Shown one piece after another: positions 20,405 to 27,993 of a stretch of 27,993 nt of DNA. Every line of letters starts with the position of its first letter. The stretch's first letter is position 1. Location of the stretch: positions 1 through 27,993 of IMG/VR virus record IMGVR_UViG_3300025309_000043, one strand, 5' to 3'. The stretch comes from a virus. The notes under the pieces were generated by a model. The model did not search any database. It was not told the origin of the DNA and saw only the letters and a list, made by a program, of their open reading frames with translations. The position numbers were made by a program, and so were the translations under genes.

Positions 20405-20635
20405 TTATGCCGCCAGACGATCATCGGGATGGCGCCATAAGGATTCATAAGACACATTCAGCGCGAACGCTATTTTCTCGCGCAGCGGGTATGAGATCAT
20501 ACGTCCGTTGATGACTGCGCAAAGATGCACGGGCGTGACCCCGGTCATTTTTGCAAGCATCGAAAGAGTAAGATCACGGTCGATCATGATTTTTTTGATG
20601 GTCTTGTTGACGGATGTTTTTTTAGTGGTATTCAT
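20405..20635 (-). CDS. Ner-like HTH regulator, first gene of the early transcript
   Basis: The 76-residue product has a helix-turn-helix (LTLSMLAKMTGVTPVHLCAV) and a C-terminal NVSYESLWRHPDDRLAA resembling the (L)NV(P/S)xxxLW ending of Ner-type proteins. It is the first gene after the consensus early promoter, facing the repressor, which is exactly where Mu has ner. It probably turns down both the early and repressor promoters. GAGGTGA lies before the ATG. A shorter paralogue follows at 19574-19774. Confidence 0.75.
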   Translation of the reverse strand: MNTTKKTSVNKTIKKIMIDRDLTLSMLAKMTGVTPVHLCAVINGRMISYPLREKIAFALNVSYESLWRHPDDRLAA

Positions 20636-20721
20636 TTTTCACCTCGGATTCGTTTAATTTAAGTTATGGTTTATTTTTAATTAGAGTTGCTTTAGTTCTT
20701 CGCTCGGTTGCTTACAATTTA

Positions 20722-20750
20722 ATTATAGTCGATTTACAAACAAATGTCAA
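20722..20750 (-). promoter_or_regulatory. Early lytic promoter (near-perfect sigma70 consensus)
   Basis: On the - strand, TTGACA (20750-20745) and TATAAT (20727-20722) are separated by 17 bases, a full consensus promoter 90-115 bases ahead of the first early gene. The -35 box lies only 12 bases before the repressor start on the other strand. GTTGCTT is repeated at 20687-20693 and 20707-20713, 20 bases apart, and may be part of an operator. A weak + strand -10 (TACAAT, 20713-20718) may serve the repressor. Confidence 0.85.
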
Positions 20751-20762
20751 GGAAAAGTTTGC

Positions 20763-21569
20763 ATGTCAACGGAAAAAATATCAATTAGATTATTAGAATT
20801 AAGGAATATCAAGGGTTTTAGCCAGCAAAAATTTTCTGAAATTTTAGGTATTGGCAGGAGTTTTTTGTCAGAAATCGAAAGCCAAAAAACTTTGCCTGGC
20901 CAAAAACTATTTTCGTCGCTTTGCAAACTAATGGACATAAATATTAATTGGGTTTTGACGGGCGAAGGCTCAATGTATATTGAAAATAAGCCTCAAAAAA
21001 TCGAAGACGGCTTAACGACTGGAGAAAGACTTAAAAAAATAAGAAAAACTTTAAAATTGACACAAGATGAATTTGCCAAAAAAATTTATTCTACTCACGG
21101 GTTTGTATCATCAGTAGAAAACAGTCGTTTTACAATGGGAGCTGAGTTTTTATATGAACTTAACCGGCAATTTAATGTGAATATTAACTGGCTTTTAGCA
21201 GGAGTTGGGACTATGTTTCTAATGCCTGATAAATTATTAAATAAAGATCGTAATAATAATGATGACGTTCAATCAGAGACTGATCTTTTAAGTGAAATAA
21301 ACAATAGTTTTTCCCCTAAACAACTCGATATTCTTAAAAAAATTATTAATGCTGAAATTTCAAAAAATAACCGTCAGGTTACCGATGAAGAATTAAAACT
21401 TCTTGATGAACTTAAAACAGAAGCGTATTTAAAACCAATGTTAGATATGATAAGAGATTTATCAATAGAAGAAAGAAAGTTATTCTATGATATTATTTTG
21501 GAACAGAAACGGCAGAGCGCTCTGGGATCGAATAGGGCTAAAGATGAAATAGATAAAAAATCTGCTTAA
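20763..21569 (+). CDS. Prophage repressor with two helix-turn-helix domains
   Basis: The 268-residue protein has two tandem XRE-type domains. The first has SQQKFSEILGIGRSFLSEIE (residues about 20-40) followed by NINWVLTGEGSMY; the second has TQDEFAKKIYSTHGFVSSVE (about 100-120) followed by NINWLLAGVGTMF. The N-I-N-W-x-L-x-G-x-G-x-M ending is typical of phage CI-like repressors. The C-terminal third is helical and charged, with no LexA/S24 protease domain, so RecA-triggered self-cleavage is not expected. AAGGA precedes the ATG. It diverges from the early promoter and should keep the prophage silent. Confidence 0.82.
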   Translation: MSTEKISIRLLELRNIKGFSQQKFSEILGIGRSFLSEIESQKTLPGQKLFSSLCKLMDININWVLTGEGSMYIENKPQKIEDGLTTGERLKKIRKTLKLTQDEFAKKIYSTHGFVSSVENSRFTMGAEFLYELNRQFNVNINWLLAGVGTMFLMPDKLLNKDRNNNDDVQSETDLLSEINNSFSPKQLDILKKIINAEISKNNRQVTDEELKLLDELKTEAYLKPMLDMIRDLSIEERKLFYDIILEQKRQSALGSNRAKDEIDKKSA

Positions 21570-21617
21570 ACTATAACTAAAAAGGTAAATTAGTTTATCT
21601 TGACAAAGGGTTTAATT

Positions 21618-21809
21618 ATGAAACAATGCTCTAAATGTGGTCAAAACAATCAAGACTATGTCGATAATTGTGTAACTTGTGGTTGTAATGTTTTTAGCGT
21701 CTCACCTCAAGTTATATATGTCGAAACTCAAAAAGGATGTTCATGTGGACTACTATTAACAATTGCTGGCGGAATAGTGTTGGCCGTGATTATTTGTTCA
21801 TTGCTTTAA
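21618..21809 (+). CDS. Zinc-ribbon single-pass membrane protein
   Basis: ATG 21618 is chosen because the protein then begins MKQCSKCGQNNQDYVDNCVT directly with the zinc ribbon (CSKCG, then CVTCGC); an upstream TTG at 21600 gives six more residues. After a short linker comes a C-terminal membrane helix (LLLTIAGGIVLAVIICSLL). The 63-residue product resembles small zinc-ribbon membrane proteins of bacteria. It lies 48 bases after the repressor in the same direction, so it may be expressed in the lysogen. It could be a superinfection-exclusion or regulatory protein, or a host gene beyond the prophage end. Confidence 0.6.
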   Translation: MKQCSKCGQNNQDYVDNCVTCGCNVFSVSPQVIYVETQKGCSCGLLLTIAGGIVLAVIICSLL

Positions 21810-22159
21810 ATATAGGCTCTGTTTTTTTATCATTGACGGCATATGTAATAAATCAATATTATTTAAAAATAAATTACCAAAATATTATTTTTTCCTCGTT
21901 TTGGAACGACTTTTGTGCTGGAGTTTTTATATTATCGTATTCAAACATTTTGCTTTCGTTTTATAAATACCGTAATATAAAATTAGATACTTTAACTAAA
22001 ATTATTGGTTTTTCTTTAATCGTTGCCTCGTATTGGGAATATATTACCCCATTATATAATAAAAGCAGTATATCAGATCCTTTAGATATTCTCATGTATA
22101 CACTTGGAGCGTTGTTTTATTATTTTACAGTTATTGCTTGTTTTTATGCGGTTTTATAG
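21737..22159 (+). CDS. Multi-pass membrane protein of unknown function
   Basis: The frame overlaps the zinc-ribbon gene by 73 bases if started at 21737; an in-frame TTG at 21794 would shorten the overlap and still give about 120 residues. The product has about four membrane helices (IALNIGSVFLSLTAYVINQ, FCAGVFILSYSNILLSF, IIGFSLIVASYWEYI, LMYTLGALFYYFTVIACF). The segment YWEYITPLYN-SDPLDILMY, with acidic residues between helices, recalls VanZ-like membrane proteins, but this is weak. It is AT-rich like its neighbours. Lysogenic cargo or host gene cannot be told apart here. Confidence 0.55.
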   Translation: MFMWTTINNCWRNSVGRDYLFIALNIGSVFLSLTAYVINQYYLKINYQNIIFSSFWNDFCAGVFILSYSNILLSFYKYRNIKLDTLTKIIGFSLIVASYWEYITPLYNKSSISDPLDILMYTLGALFYYFTVIACFYAVL

Positions 22160-22182
22160 ATTTTGTCCCTACCTTTTTCGGT

Positions 22183-22308
22183 TGTCCCCACTTTTGAAAA
22201 AAAAGGGGGGACAGAAGTTAAGATTTATTTTGGGCTAAACTCAATGTTAAATGCTATTATAATTTTTTTGTAGTATTTTTTCTTGTCCCCACCAAAGGAG
22301 GGGACAAG
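22183..22308. repeat. Pair of GTCCCC/GGGGAC palindromes (REP-like)
   Basis: TGTCCCC (22183-22189) pairs with GGGGACA (22207-22213), and CTTGTCCCC (22282-22290) pairs with GGGGACAAG (22300-22308) around loop ACCAAAGGA, whose CC and GG can also pair. A third GTCCC occurs at 22165. Such elements are typical of repeated intergenic palindromes. The gap 22160-22440 holds otherwise only a 17-codon frame (22319-22372) that looks non-coding. Confidence 0.6.
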
Positions 22309-22379
22309 AGTTTTATAAATGTATATTGAAAAACTTGAACAAATAGACAAAACTTTAAAACAAACAAGATAATTTAAAA

Positions 22380-22408
22380 CCGCCCGGCCTTTTTATGGGC
22401 ACGGGCGG
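22380..22408. terminator. GC-rich hairpin, possible leftward terminator
   Basis: CCGCCCG (22380-22386) pairs with CGGGCGG (22402-22408). On the - strand it is followed by TTTTAAATT, so it could stop leftward transcription. On the + strand no T tract follows; it would be part of the leader of the gene at 22441. Confidence 0.4.
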
Positions 22409-22440
22409 CGGGGTAAAAATCATTATAGTGAGGAGTTAAT

Positions 22441-23034
22441 TTGTTTAAAAAAATTGTATTATGCTTAATTGCTATTGGCTTTTTTATGACGCTAAGTACC
22501 GAAAGTATTGCCGGCCCTACAAAAAAAATAATAATTTTGCCCTTGGTTAACAAAATTAACTCTGATGTAGCCGCTGTCGCTTTTATTTATAGGCGGGCAA
22601 ATTATAGAGAATATATCGGAGCCGTTCAAAGCTCCTTCGATTCGGTGATCAAGCAAAAATTTCCAGCTACGGAATTCAAAATAGTTGATAATTTAGAAAT
22701 AGCCGACCTTATTAAAGCCCAGGGCTACGACTTAAGCGCTTTCGATATGCCTGATAAAGAAACTCTTAAAGCCATAGCTGAAGCCTCACAAGCAAACTTG
22801 GTTATAGCGGTCGAGGCGTCTAATTTAGGAACCTGTTTTGTTCCTTATCACACTGGCCGCTCTCCATGGTTTTTATCCTGCCTTATAAGAAGTTATGATT
22901 CGTCAACCAAAAAGTATTTAACTCGATATTTTAATCATACCGATACTTTTGGCTCTGGTGAACGTGGCGGTGATATCAATGGAGCTATTACCAAGATCGC
23001 AACTCAAACGTTCGAACTGGCTCTCCAAAAATAA
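22441..23034 (+). CDS. Exported protein with CsgG/TolB-N-like fold
   Basis: The start is TTG 22441, six bases after GAGGAG. The 197-residue product has a signal peptide (basic MFKKI, hydrophobic VLCLIAIGFFMTLSTESIAG) and a mature part starting TKKIIILPLVNKINSD, the beta strand that opens TolB-N, LpoB and CsgG-like domains. It continues with FKIVDNLEIADLIKAQGYDL and IAEASQANLVIAVEAS, which are typical of that alpha/beta fold, where an operon partner or periplasmic ligand is bound. The absence of a lipobox cysteine means it is soluble rather than a lipoprotein. It is likely a host gene outside the prophage. Confidence 0.62.
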   Translation: MFKKIVLCLIAIGFFMTLSTESIAGPTKKIIILPLVNKINSDVAAVAFIYRRANYREYIGAVQSSFDSVIKQKFPATEFKIVDNLEIADLIKAQGYDLSAFDMPDKETLKAIAEASQANLVIAVEASNLGTCFVPYHTGRSPWFLSCLIRSYDSSTKKYLTRYFNHTDTFGSGERGGDINGAITKIATQTFELALQK

Positions 23035-23434
23035 GGGTTTGAGCATATCTTAAATGCATTTTAAACGGGATTTGTTTAGCCTGGATAATCATTCGTATTG
23101 AAAAGCCTTGAAAATATTAGCTTTTATTATAAGATGTTCTGGAATTGCCGTTTGTCTTCAGTCGGCTATAAATCGTTCAAACCCCGTTTAATCAAGAACT
23201 TTGACCGTATTGATAGGCCAGCTAAAACAAAATTTCTGAAATTAATGAAAGAAATTCGTCAAAAACCAGAAAAACCAGCAAGATTTTTTTTGCAGCAATT
23301 TCAGAGAAAAAACGAAACAAACTCAATTTCTATGCGGCTTAACGTCGAAAAACACATTTTCTGGAATTACATATCATTGCATACCAATCCAGTTATTATG
23401 ATGCCTGCTATTTTCTTTTTAATGTTTTTAATCA
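23035..23434. other. Intergenic stretch without a convincing gene
   Basis: The 400 bases between the exported protein gene and the convergent ankyrin gene are AT-rich. A + strand frame from TTG 23098 runs into the antisense of the ankyrin gene, with no ribosome site. A 22-codon - strand frame (23367-23435) starts in the TGATG overlap with the ankyrin stop but has no ribosome site of its own. It may hold remnants of a decayed gene; nothing certain is seen. Confidence 0.5.
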
Positions 23435-26400
23435 TCAGTCTACCTTTAATTTGTAAATTTTATTATTACGTTTCAAACCAGATTTTTTCAAAAGCCTTAT
23501 TATTTTATCCATCTCGCTCTTGCTTACATTATTTCTATCATAATAATCATAAGCGATGTCCAGTGCGTTCTTATTATCGTCGTTCACCGCGTCCACCGGG
23601 CAGTCGCGCTGAATCAGTATATCGGCCGCGCCAAAATTCGAGGCCATGGCAGCCATCATCAACGGCGTCCAGTTAAATAAGGCTCCATGGTTGACATCGG
23701 CGCCGCGGTCGATAAGCATTTCAGTTATATCCGGATTATTTTTATTTAACGCGGCGGTAAACAGTATATTGAATTTCAACTCATCGGTGCTGACGGTTTT
23801 GATATCGGCGCCTTTATCAAGCATATGCGAGATAATGTCGTGATCTTCAGAAAGAGCCGCCAGCATGATCGGCGTGTAACCGATATAATTTTTCTGGTTT
23901 ATATCGCAGCCGTTATCGAGCAATAAATCGAGCTTTTCGATTTTAAAGGCTGTTTGTTTTTCAATAATATCTGAAATAAAAGCGAGCGCATTGCTGCCGT
24001 AGAATTTTAAATTTTTCAAGTTGTCTACATTCCAGTAATTTTCGATGACGTTGTTCATTTCTTTTAATGCTTGTTTAGATGCCCTCGACCTGACATTCAC
24101 ATCCGGTCTGTATTTTAATATTTTTTTAAGATATTCTATCGAATAATCTCTTACGATTTCTATAAAAATAGGGATTTCGTGACCCTCATCATAATTATAA
24201 CGGGTATCTGAATAAGTACCATTCAGACCCACTCCATTTTCAAGTAAAACCTCGAACATCCCGATTTCATTTAATCGAAGCGTCGAACTCAACGCTCTTC
24301 CAAAATTAGCCGACTTCAATTGCGGCGGAATATTTTTAAGAAACTTATTCAGGAAAAATTTGCTTGTCAAAGCCGTTCCGATTATGAGATGTTCAAACAT
24401 TTCCGCGTCGTTTTTATAATAAGGATCCGCGCCTTTGTCGAGCAGCAATTTAATCAAATTGATCGAACCGAATTTCCTGTCATATCGAAACGCCGCGATG
24501 CCAAGCGTCGTGATGTGTTCCGCCGACAAAGGATTATTTGAAAACCTGGTCGGCTGATTGATTTCAACATTCACTTCGGCGCCGTTATCTATAAGATATT
24601 TAGACTTGACAAAATCGCCGCTGAAAAGTATCCGCATAAGCGCGCTCACGCCATAGCGATCCGTATAGTTAATATCGGTACCTTTTGAACGGATTCTTTT
24701 TATAATGCTTTGCGCTTCGGCCATATTTGCGCCTTTTGCCTTGAGCAGCTCGACGGTTTCAGTTCTGCAGCTCGTGATTGCCTCGACCAGAGCATTGATG
24801 CCGTTTGTGTTTTTAGCTTCGATATTCGCGCCATGTTCAATCAACAGGCTCACTGACTCGGTGTTACCGGCCATTGCCGCATACATAAGCGCCGTCGTTC
24901 CCTCGTCGGTATTGTCGTTAACCGAAAAACCTTTATCTATAAGCATTTTTAAAATTCTGGTCCTTCCGTACCAGGCAGCGTATATCAATGGGCTGAACCA
25001 ATTATGATATTTCGTTTTTAAATAAATGCCTTTTTCTATAAAAAGCTGAGATATGTCGTCATATCCATTAAGTATGGAGCATATCAATGGACTCATTTTT
25101 ATATAATATTTAATTTGTTCGACCGGAGGATTTTTGTTTACCTGTATGTCAGGAATTGAATCTAAAATATATTTAACCGTCGAATATTTGTTCAAGTATG
25201 TTGCCGCAAGCAATGGCTCGTCAAATGAAATATAATCATTCGTAATTTTCTTGACAGTTTCTGAAACAAGATATTTTAAAGCGATTTCATGGTTCGAATT
25301 GACTGCCGTGACAATATAGGAATCAGACGACGGATCAATTGTTCTGAGCATTAAACATATAATTTTTTCATCACATTTCAAATTGACTGCCGTCGTAATA
25401 TCGTTATCTTTTAATTTGTAACCGCTCAATAGAATAGACTCTATTGAATTTACATCATTATTTTTAAGTGCGTTTAAAAAGCCTGAATCGTCCTTTTTTG
25501 TATTATTTGAATTATCTGAAAACCAATTCAAAAAATTTTTGCTTTCAGGCATAAATTTTATTTCGGCTTCGTTCTCAATTATGCATCCGGCTTTCTGCAG
25601 CGTTTTTAACGACGCCGCCCTTTTATATTTCAAAGCGTTTTGCAAGTATTGCGATAGATCGATGCCGTTATTTTTTAAATACCTGAGCCCTAGATAATTG
25701 TCCTCAATGATCCATTCGTAAATGTTTATACTATTTATGCCGAACCCGTTTCTGGTAAAAATGTCGACATACTCATGGCGGCCCATCACTATGGCTCTTG
25801 TAAGTGCCTCGGTTATACTTGTTTTATCCGCGCCTTTTAAAATCAGGTATTTCAGTATCTCTTCGTTGCCCGGATTCTCCGCTGCAATACAGATAGGGCA
25901 TTCACCGAAAATGTTTTTATAGTTCACTGCCGCACCGCGCTCGACAAGCAATTTGATTATGTCGAGCAAAGGATTATCGCGAAGAGCAATTATCAGCATC
26001 GAATCGTCATCAGAATATTTGCAATTGACATCAGCGCCTTTTTCTATAAACAGTTTAACTAATTCTAAATTTCGGGATATTAACGCCGCCGCAAGCGGAG
26101 TCAGGTTATTTGATGTTTTAGAATTTATATTTACTTTCAGGTCAATTAACAATTTTACCAGTTCTATTTTACCCTCTATCGTTTTCTGTACCAGAGGGTA
26201 AGTCAAATTTACTTCTTTTTGAGCCAAAAATCTAAAAACATCCGGATCTTCAACTTTAATCAACGCGTCGTTAACATAATTAAAAGAATCAAGATTTTGA
26301 TATTTTGAGATCAATTTGATTACCGGCAGGTTATTTTGTTTTAACGCGCTCAGGTATGAGTTGGAAACGCCCGGCGAATTATTGTCGTTAAAAAGAAGAG

Positions 26401-26635
26401 TTTCCGCTATATCGAGATCGTCAAAAATAATATTTTGAAAAGCGTATTGCCTGTCGTCGAAGAGGACATTAGTATCTGCATTAAAATGAATGGACAGCGA
26501 GACGAGCCAGTGTATTTTATAGTTAATTCCAAAAACGAATGCCTGAGTGGCGTTGGTTAAAAGGTAATAATAAGCTGCCGATGCCAGAAGCACCAGAACT
26601 ATCACAACTTTAATTTTACCGAGTTTAACGCTCAT
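23435..26635 (-). CDS. Large membrane-anchored ankyrin-repeat protein (1066 aa)
   Basis: The protein starts with a membrane helix (VVIVLVLLASAAYYYLLT, residues about 10-27) as its only anchor, then ankyrin repeats along nearly its whole length. At least eleven clear units are seen, with motifs such as LTPLAAALISRNLELVKLFI, TTALMYAAMAGNTESVSLLI and WTPLMMAAMASNFGAADILI, each with the ankyrin hairpin GADVN-type loop. The first 100 residues and the stretch at about 360-520 are more diverged. Ankyrin proteins bind other proteins; most of this one probably lies outside the cytoplasmic membrane. It converges on the preceding gene and follows a smaller membrane protein. Likely host-encoded. Confidence 0.85.
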   Translation of the reverse strand: MSVKLGKIKVVIVLVLLASAAYYYLLTNATQAFVFGINYKIHWLVSLSIHFNADTNVLFDDRQYAFQNIIFDDLDIAETLLFNDNNSPGVSNSYLSALKQNNLPVIKLISKYQNLDSFNYVNDALIKVEDPDVFRFLAQKEVNLTYPLVQKTIEGKIELVKLLIDLKVNINSKTSNNLTPLAAALISRNLELVKLFIEKGADVNCKYSDDDSMLIIALRDNPLLDIIKLLVERGAAVNYKNIFGECPICIAAENPGNEEILKYLILKGADKTSITEALTRAIVMGRHEYVDIFTRNGFGINSINIYEWIIEDNYLGLRYLKNNGIDLSQYLQNALKYKRAASLKTLQKAGCIIENEAEIKFMPESKNFLNWFSDNSNNTKKDDSGFLNALKNNDVNSIESILLSGYKLKDNDITTAVNLKCDEKIICLMLRTIDPSSDSYIVTAVNSNHEIALKYLVSETVKKITNDYISFDEPLLAATYLNKYSTVKYILDSIPDIQVNKNPPVEQIKYYIKMSPLICSILNGYDDISQLFIEKGIYLKTKYHNWFSPLIYAAWYGRTRILKMLIDKGFSVNDNTDEGTTALMYAAMAGNTESVSLLIEHGANIEAKNTNGINALVEAITSCRTETVELLKAKGANMAEAQSIIKRIRSKGTDINYTDRYGVSALMRILFSGDFVKSKYLIDNGAEVNVEINQPTRFSNNPLSAEHITTLGIAAFRYDRKFGSINLIKLLLDKGADPYYKNDAEMFEHLIIGTALTSKFFLNKFLKNIPPQLKSANFGRALSSTLRLNEIGMFEVLLENGVGLNGTYSDTRYNYDEGHEIPIFIEIVRDYSIEYLKKILKYRPDVNVRSRASKQALKEMNNVIENYWNVDNLKNLKFYGSNALAFISDIIEKQTAFKIEKLDLLLDNGCDINQKNYIGYTPIMLAALSEDHDIISHMLDKGADIKTVSTDELKFNILFTAALNKNNPDITEMLIDRGADVNHGALFNWTPLMMAAMASNFGAADILIQRDCPVDAVNDDNKNALDIAYDYYDRNNVSKSEMDKIIRLLKKSGLKRNNKIYKLKVD

Positions 26636-26776
26636 AAAAAATCCGCTGTTATTTGCTATAAATTAGTAAAACACCTGTCAGGAATTGCCGGTCAAATTTT
26701 AACAAAAATTCCAGTAGATGTAAAGTTATATTTAAAATTTATAACATTACATTTCAAATTTAAATGCCAATTATCA

Positions 26777-27217
26777 CTACAGTAAAATTTCCGTGGAGGC
26801 TTCCTGCACTTCAATAGTTTTATGCCTGCTTATTTTGTCAAATTTGATGTCAAATGATTTCGTGCCGAAATAAGGAATAGTTCCGGGTATTTCAACCTTG
26901 AGTTCTTTCTCTTCGGGATTATAAATTTCAAACATGAAATCGCCATTATTATTCGTGACGGTTTCGAGGCCTTTGGCATTGAGCATGATTTTTAAATCTT
27001 TTAAGGGCGAATTATCCGATTTAGAGCGAACTTTCCCTTTAATTCTGAAGCACTTCAATAGTTTTCTGTTGAATGGAGTGGGTGCAGGTCCGTATTTTTC
27101 GGTATGGCTCATTAAAAAAAATAATGGTATTGAAAAAAATGAAATCAACCCAACGAAAAATGCCGTTATTATACTGACTAGTTTAAAGTTACTTTTTTTA
27201 TTTTTATTTTCCGGCAT
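26777..27217 (-). CDS. Membrane protein with carboxypeptidase-regulatory-like domain
   Basis: The 146-residue product has a membrane helix near the N-terminus (SIITAFFVGLISFFSIPLFF, residues about 15-34) and then a beta-sandwich domain. IKGKVRSKSDNSPLKDLKIM, then TVTNNNGDFMFEIYNPEE is the signature of carboxypeptidase-regulatory-like/CnaB-type domains (gly-Lys-V, D-S-PL-x-G-like, T-D-x-G-x-F). Its ATG overlaps the stop of the upstream ankyrin gene by 14 bases, implying coupled translation. It lies 141 bases before the large ankyrin gene. A cell-surface structural or binding role is likely. Confidence 0.72.
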   Translation of the reverse strand: MPENKNKKSNFKLVSIITAFFVGLISFFSIPLFFLMSHTEKYGPAPTPFNRKLLKCFRIKGKVRSKSDNSPLKDLKIMLNAKGLETVTNNNGDFMFEIYNPEEKELKVEIPGTIPYFGTKSFDIKFDKISRHKTIEVQEASTEILL

Positions 27218-27993
27218 TCTCTTTCACTTCCCCGATTTTTCGATTGCCGATATTATTTCTGGCACCTGATTTCATTAGAATATCTAAAATTTCAGGCTTG
27301 ACATAGTTTATGTTCTCAGCGATGTCCAGAACGCTCATCGCTTCATCGTTAATAGCGTTGACATCGGCGCCGTTCTTTATGAGCGCGTCAACTATTTCGA
27401 CGTTTGGGCTCCGAATCGCGAACATTAACGGAGTCCAATCTTTAATGCTTCTTTGATTGACGTTAGCTCCCTTACTTACCAGAAAATTGATAATTTCAGG
27501 ATTTTTACACGTCACGGCGGCTTCCAGAATAGCCGTCCATTTCAGGCCTTCTTTACTGACTAAATTCACGTCACCGCCGTTATCAATCAAAAAGCGCAAA
27601 ACTTCAAGGTTGTTATTTCTGATCGAAAGCATAAGCGGCGTCCAACCCCATACATTTCTGTCATTGAGGTCTGCTCCGCTTTTAATCAATATTTTCATAG
27701 CTTCAATGTTGCACGAATCGACAGCTTCATGCAGAGCGTTCCGGCCGCCGGTAAATGTTATTTTTTGAGAACATGACTTTAAAGAAGTAAGACTGTCTAT
27801 GGTGCATTTGATTGGGTTTGAAGGAAAATCGATATATGAATATACCTTGCAGTCATAATTAATAGCGACTTCATTACTCACGGCTTTGCGATTTACATCC
27901 GCTCCGCGTTTAACAAGCAGCTCGACCGCCGATAAATTGTTATTCCTGACCGCCACCATAAGCGGCGTCCTGCAGATATAATCTCCGCATTCT
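27204..27993 (-). CDS. Ankyrin-repeat protein, 5' end cut by window edge
   Basis: The frame is open to the window edge: upstream of the first in-frame ATG (27959) it continues as ECGDYICRTPLMVAVRNNNL, the start of a standard ankyrin unit, so 27959 is not the real start. Repeats follow about every 33 residues (GRNALHEAVDSCNIEAMKIL, WTPLMLSIRNNNLEVLRFLI, WTPLMFAIRSPNVEIVDALI), each ending GADVN or similar. One insert with cysteines (NYDCKVYSYIDFPS) interrupts the array. It probably forms an operon with the two genes downstream. The visible part carries no membrane segment. Confidence 0.82.
   Translation of the reverse strand, partial: ECGDYICRTPLMVAVRNNNLSAVELLVKRGADVNRKAVSNEVAINYDCKVYSYIDFPSNPIKCTIDSLTSLKSCSQKITFTGGRNALHEAVDSCNIEAMKILIKSGADLNDRNVWGWTPLMLSIRNNNLEVLRFLIDNGGDVNLVSKEGLKWTAILEAAVTCKNPEIINFLVSKGANVNQRSIKDWTPLMFAIRSPNVEIVDALIKNGADVNAINDEAMSVLDIAENINYVKPEILDILMKSGARNNIGNRKIGEVKENAGK

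Noticed and set aside
22319-22372. 17-codon + strand frame between palindromes
   Set aside because: Very short, lysine-rich by composition, no ribosome site.
23367-23435. 22-codon leftward frame coupled to the ankyrin stop by TGATG
   Set aside because: It has no ribosome site or motif; too short to support on coupling alone.
23098-23676. Rightward 192-codon frame
   Set aside because: It begins with TTG without a ribosome site and its second half is the antisense of the ankyrin gene; no family resemblance is seen.
1-27993. CRISPR array
   Set aside because: No set of regularly spaced direct repeats of 20-40 bases with unique spacers was seen; the only regular array is the three operators at 4200-4282.

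Overview
The window holds most of a Mu-like (transposable, head-and-tail) prophage, roughly positions 1 to 21.6-22.4 kb, followed by what looks like host chromosome with ankyrin-repeat genes (22.4-28 kb). The host is a bacterium: it uses the standard code, Shine-Dalgarno-led genes, sigma70-type promoters and Sec signal peptides. Its phylum cannot be read from this sequence alone. Base composition was not computed. By eye the phage genes are moderate in GC, while the repressor flank and the gaps between ankyrin genes are AT-rich.

Early region (about 21.6 to 12.6 kb, read leftward). A repressor with two helix-turn-helix units (20763-21569, + strand) faces a near-perfect consensus promoter on the - strand. 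That promoter opens the lytic transcript: Ner-like regulators, a small HTH gene, an unknown gene, a MuA-type DDE transposase, a MuB-type ATPase, GemA, a set of small genes, a Gam-type DNA-end protector and a Mor-type activator. mor also has its own good promoter. A small + strand gene with its own consensus promoter (19795-20059) sits inside this leftward region.

Late region (about 11.3 kb to 1). The late genes are split into two divergent arms. Rightward from 4.35 kb run a membrane protein, two short proteins including the small terminase, large terminase, DUF935 portal, an F-type head protein fused to a probable nuclease domain, a transglutaminase-like protein, a G-type morphogenesis protein and an exported protein. 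Leftward from 4.14 kb run the head protease with a nested scaffold, major capsid protein, a DUF2190-like protein, a DUF1320-like protein, a lysozyme-like protein, a tiny membrane protein and a truncated exported protein. The tail genes would lie beyond position 1. Between the arms lie three copies of a dyad, TGAACCCGTTCRCTA, exactly 34 bp apart, with a -10 box beside the last copy. This looks like the late activator target. A serine-protease cassette (11.39-12.64 kb) stands between late and early regions as its own transcription unit, set off by two related terminators.

RNA elements. Two stand out. On the - strand at 170-244 there is a cloverleaf with correct tRNA geometry except for a 12-nt anticodon loop, preceded at 251-330 by a probable pseudoknot. 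On the - strand at about 9486-9623 there is a promoter - structured RNA - terminator unit lying antisense in the gap between two late genes.

Host side. After the repressor come a zinc-ribbon membrane protein and a second membrane protein that may be lysogenic cargo, then palindromes near the presumed prophage end, an exported protein, and a leftward cluster of two ankyrin proteins around a small membrane protein with a carboxypeptidase-regulatory-like domain. The exact prophage end and its target duplication could not be identified.
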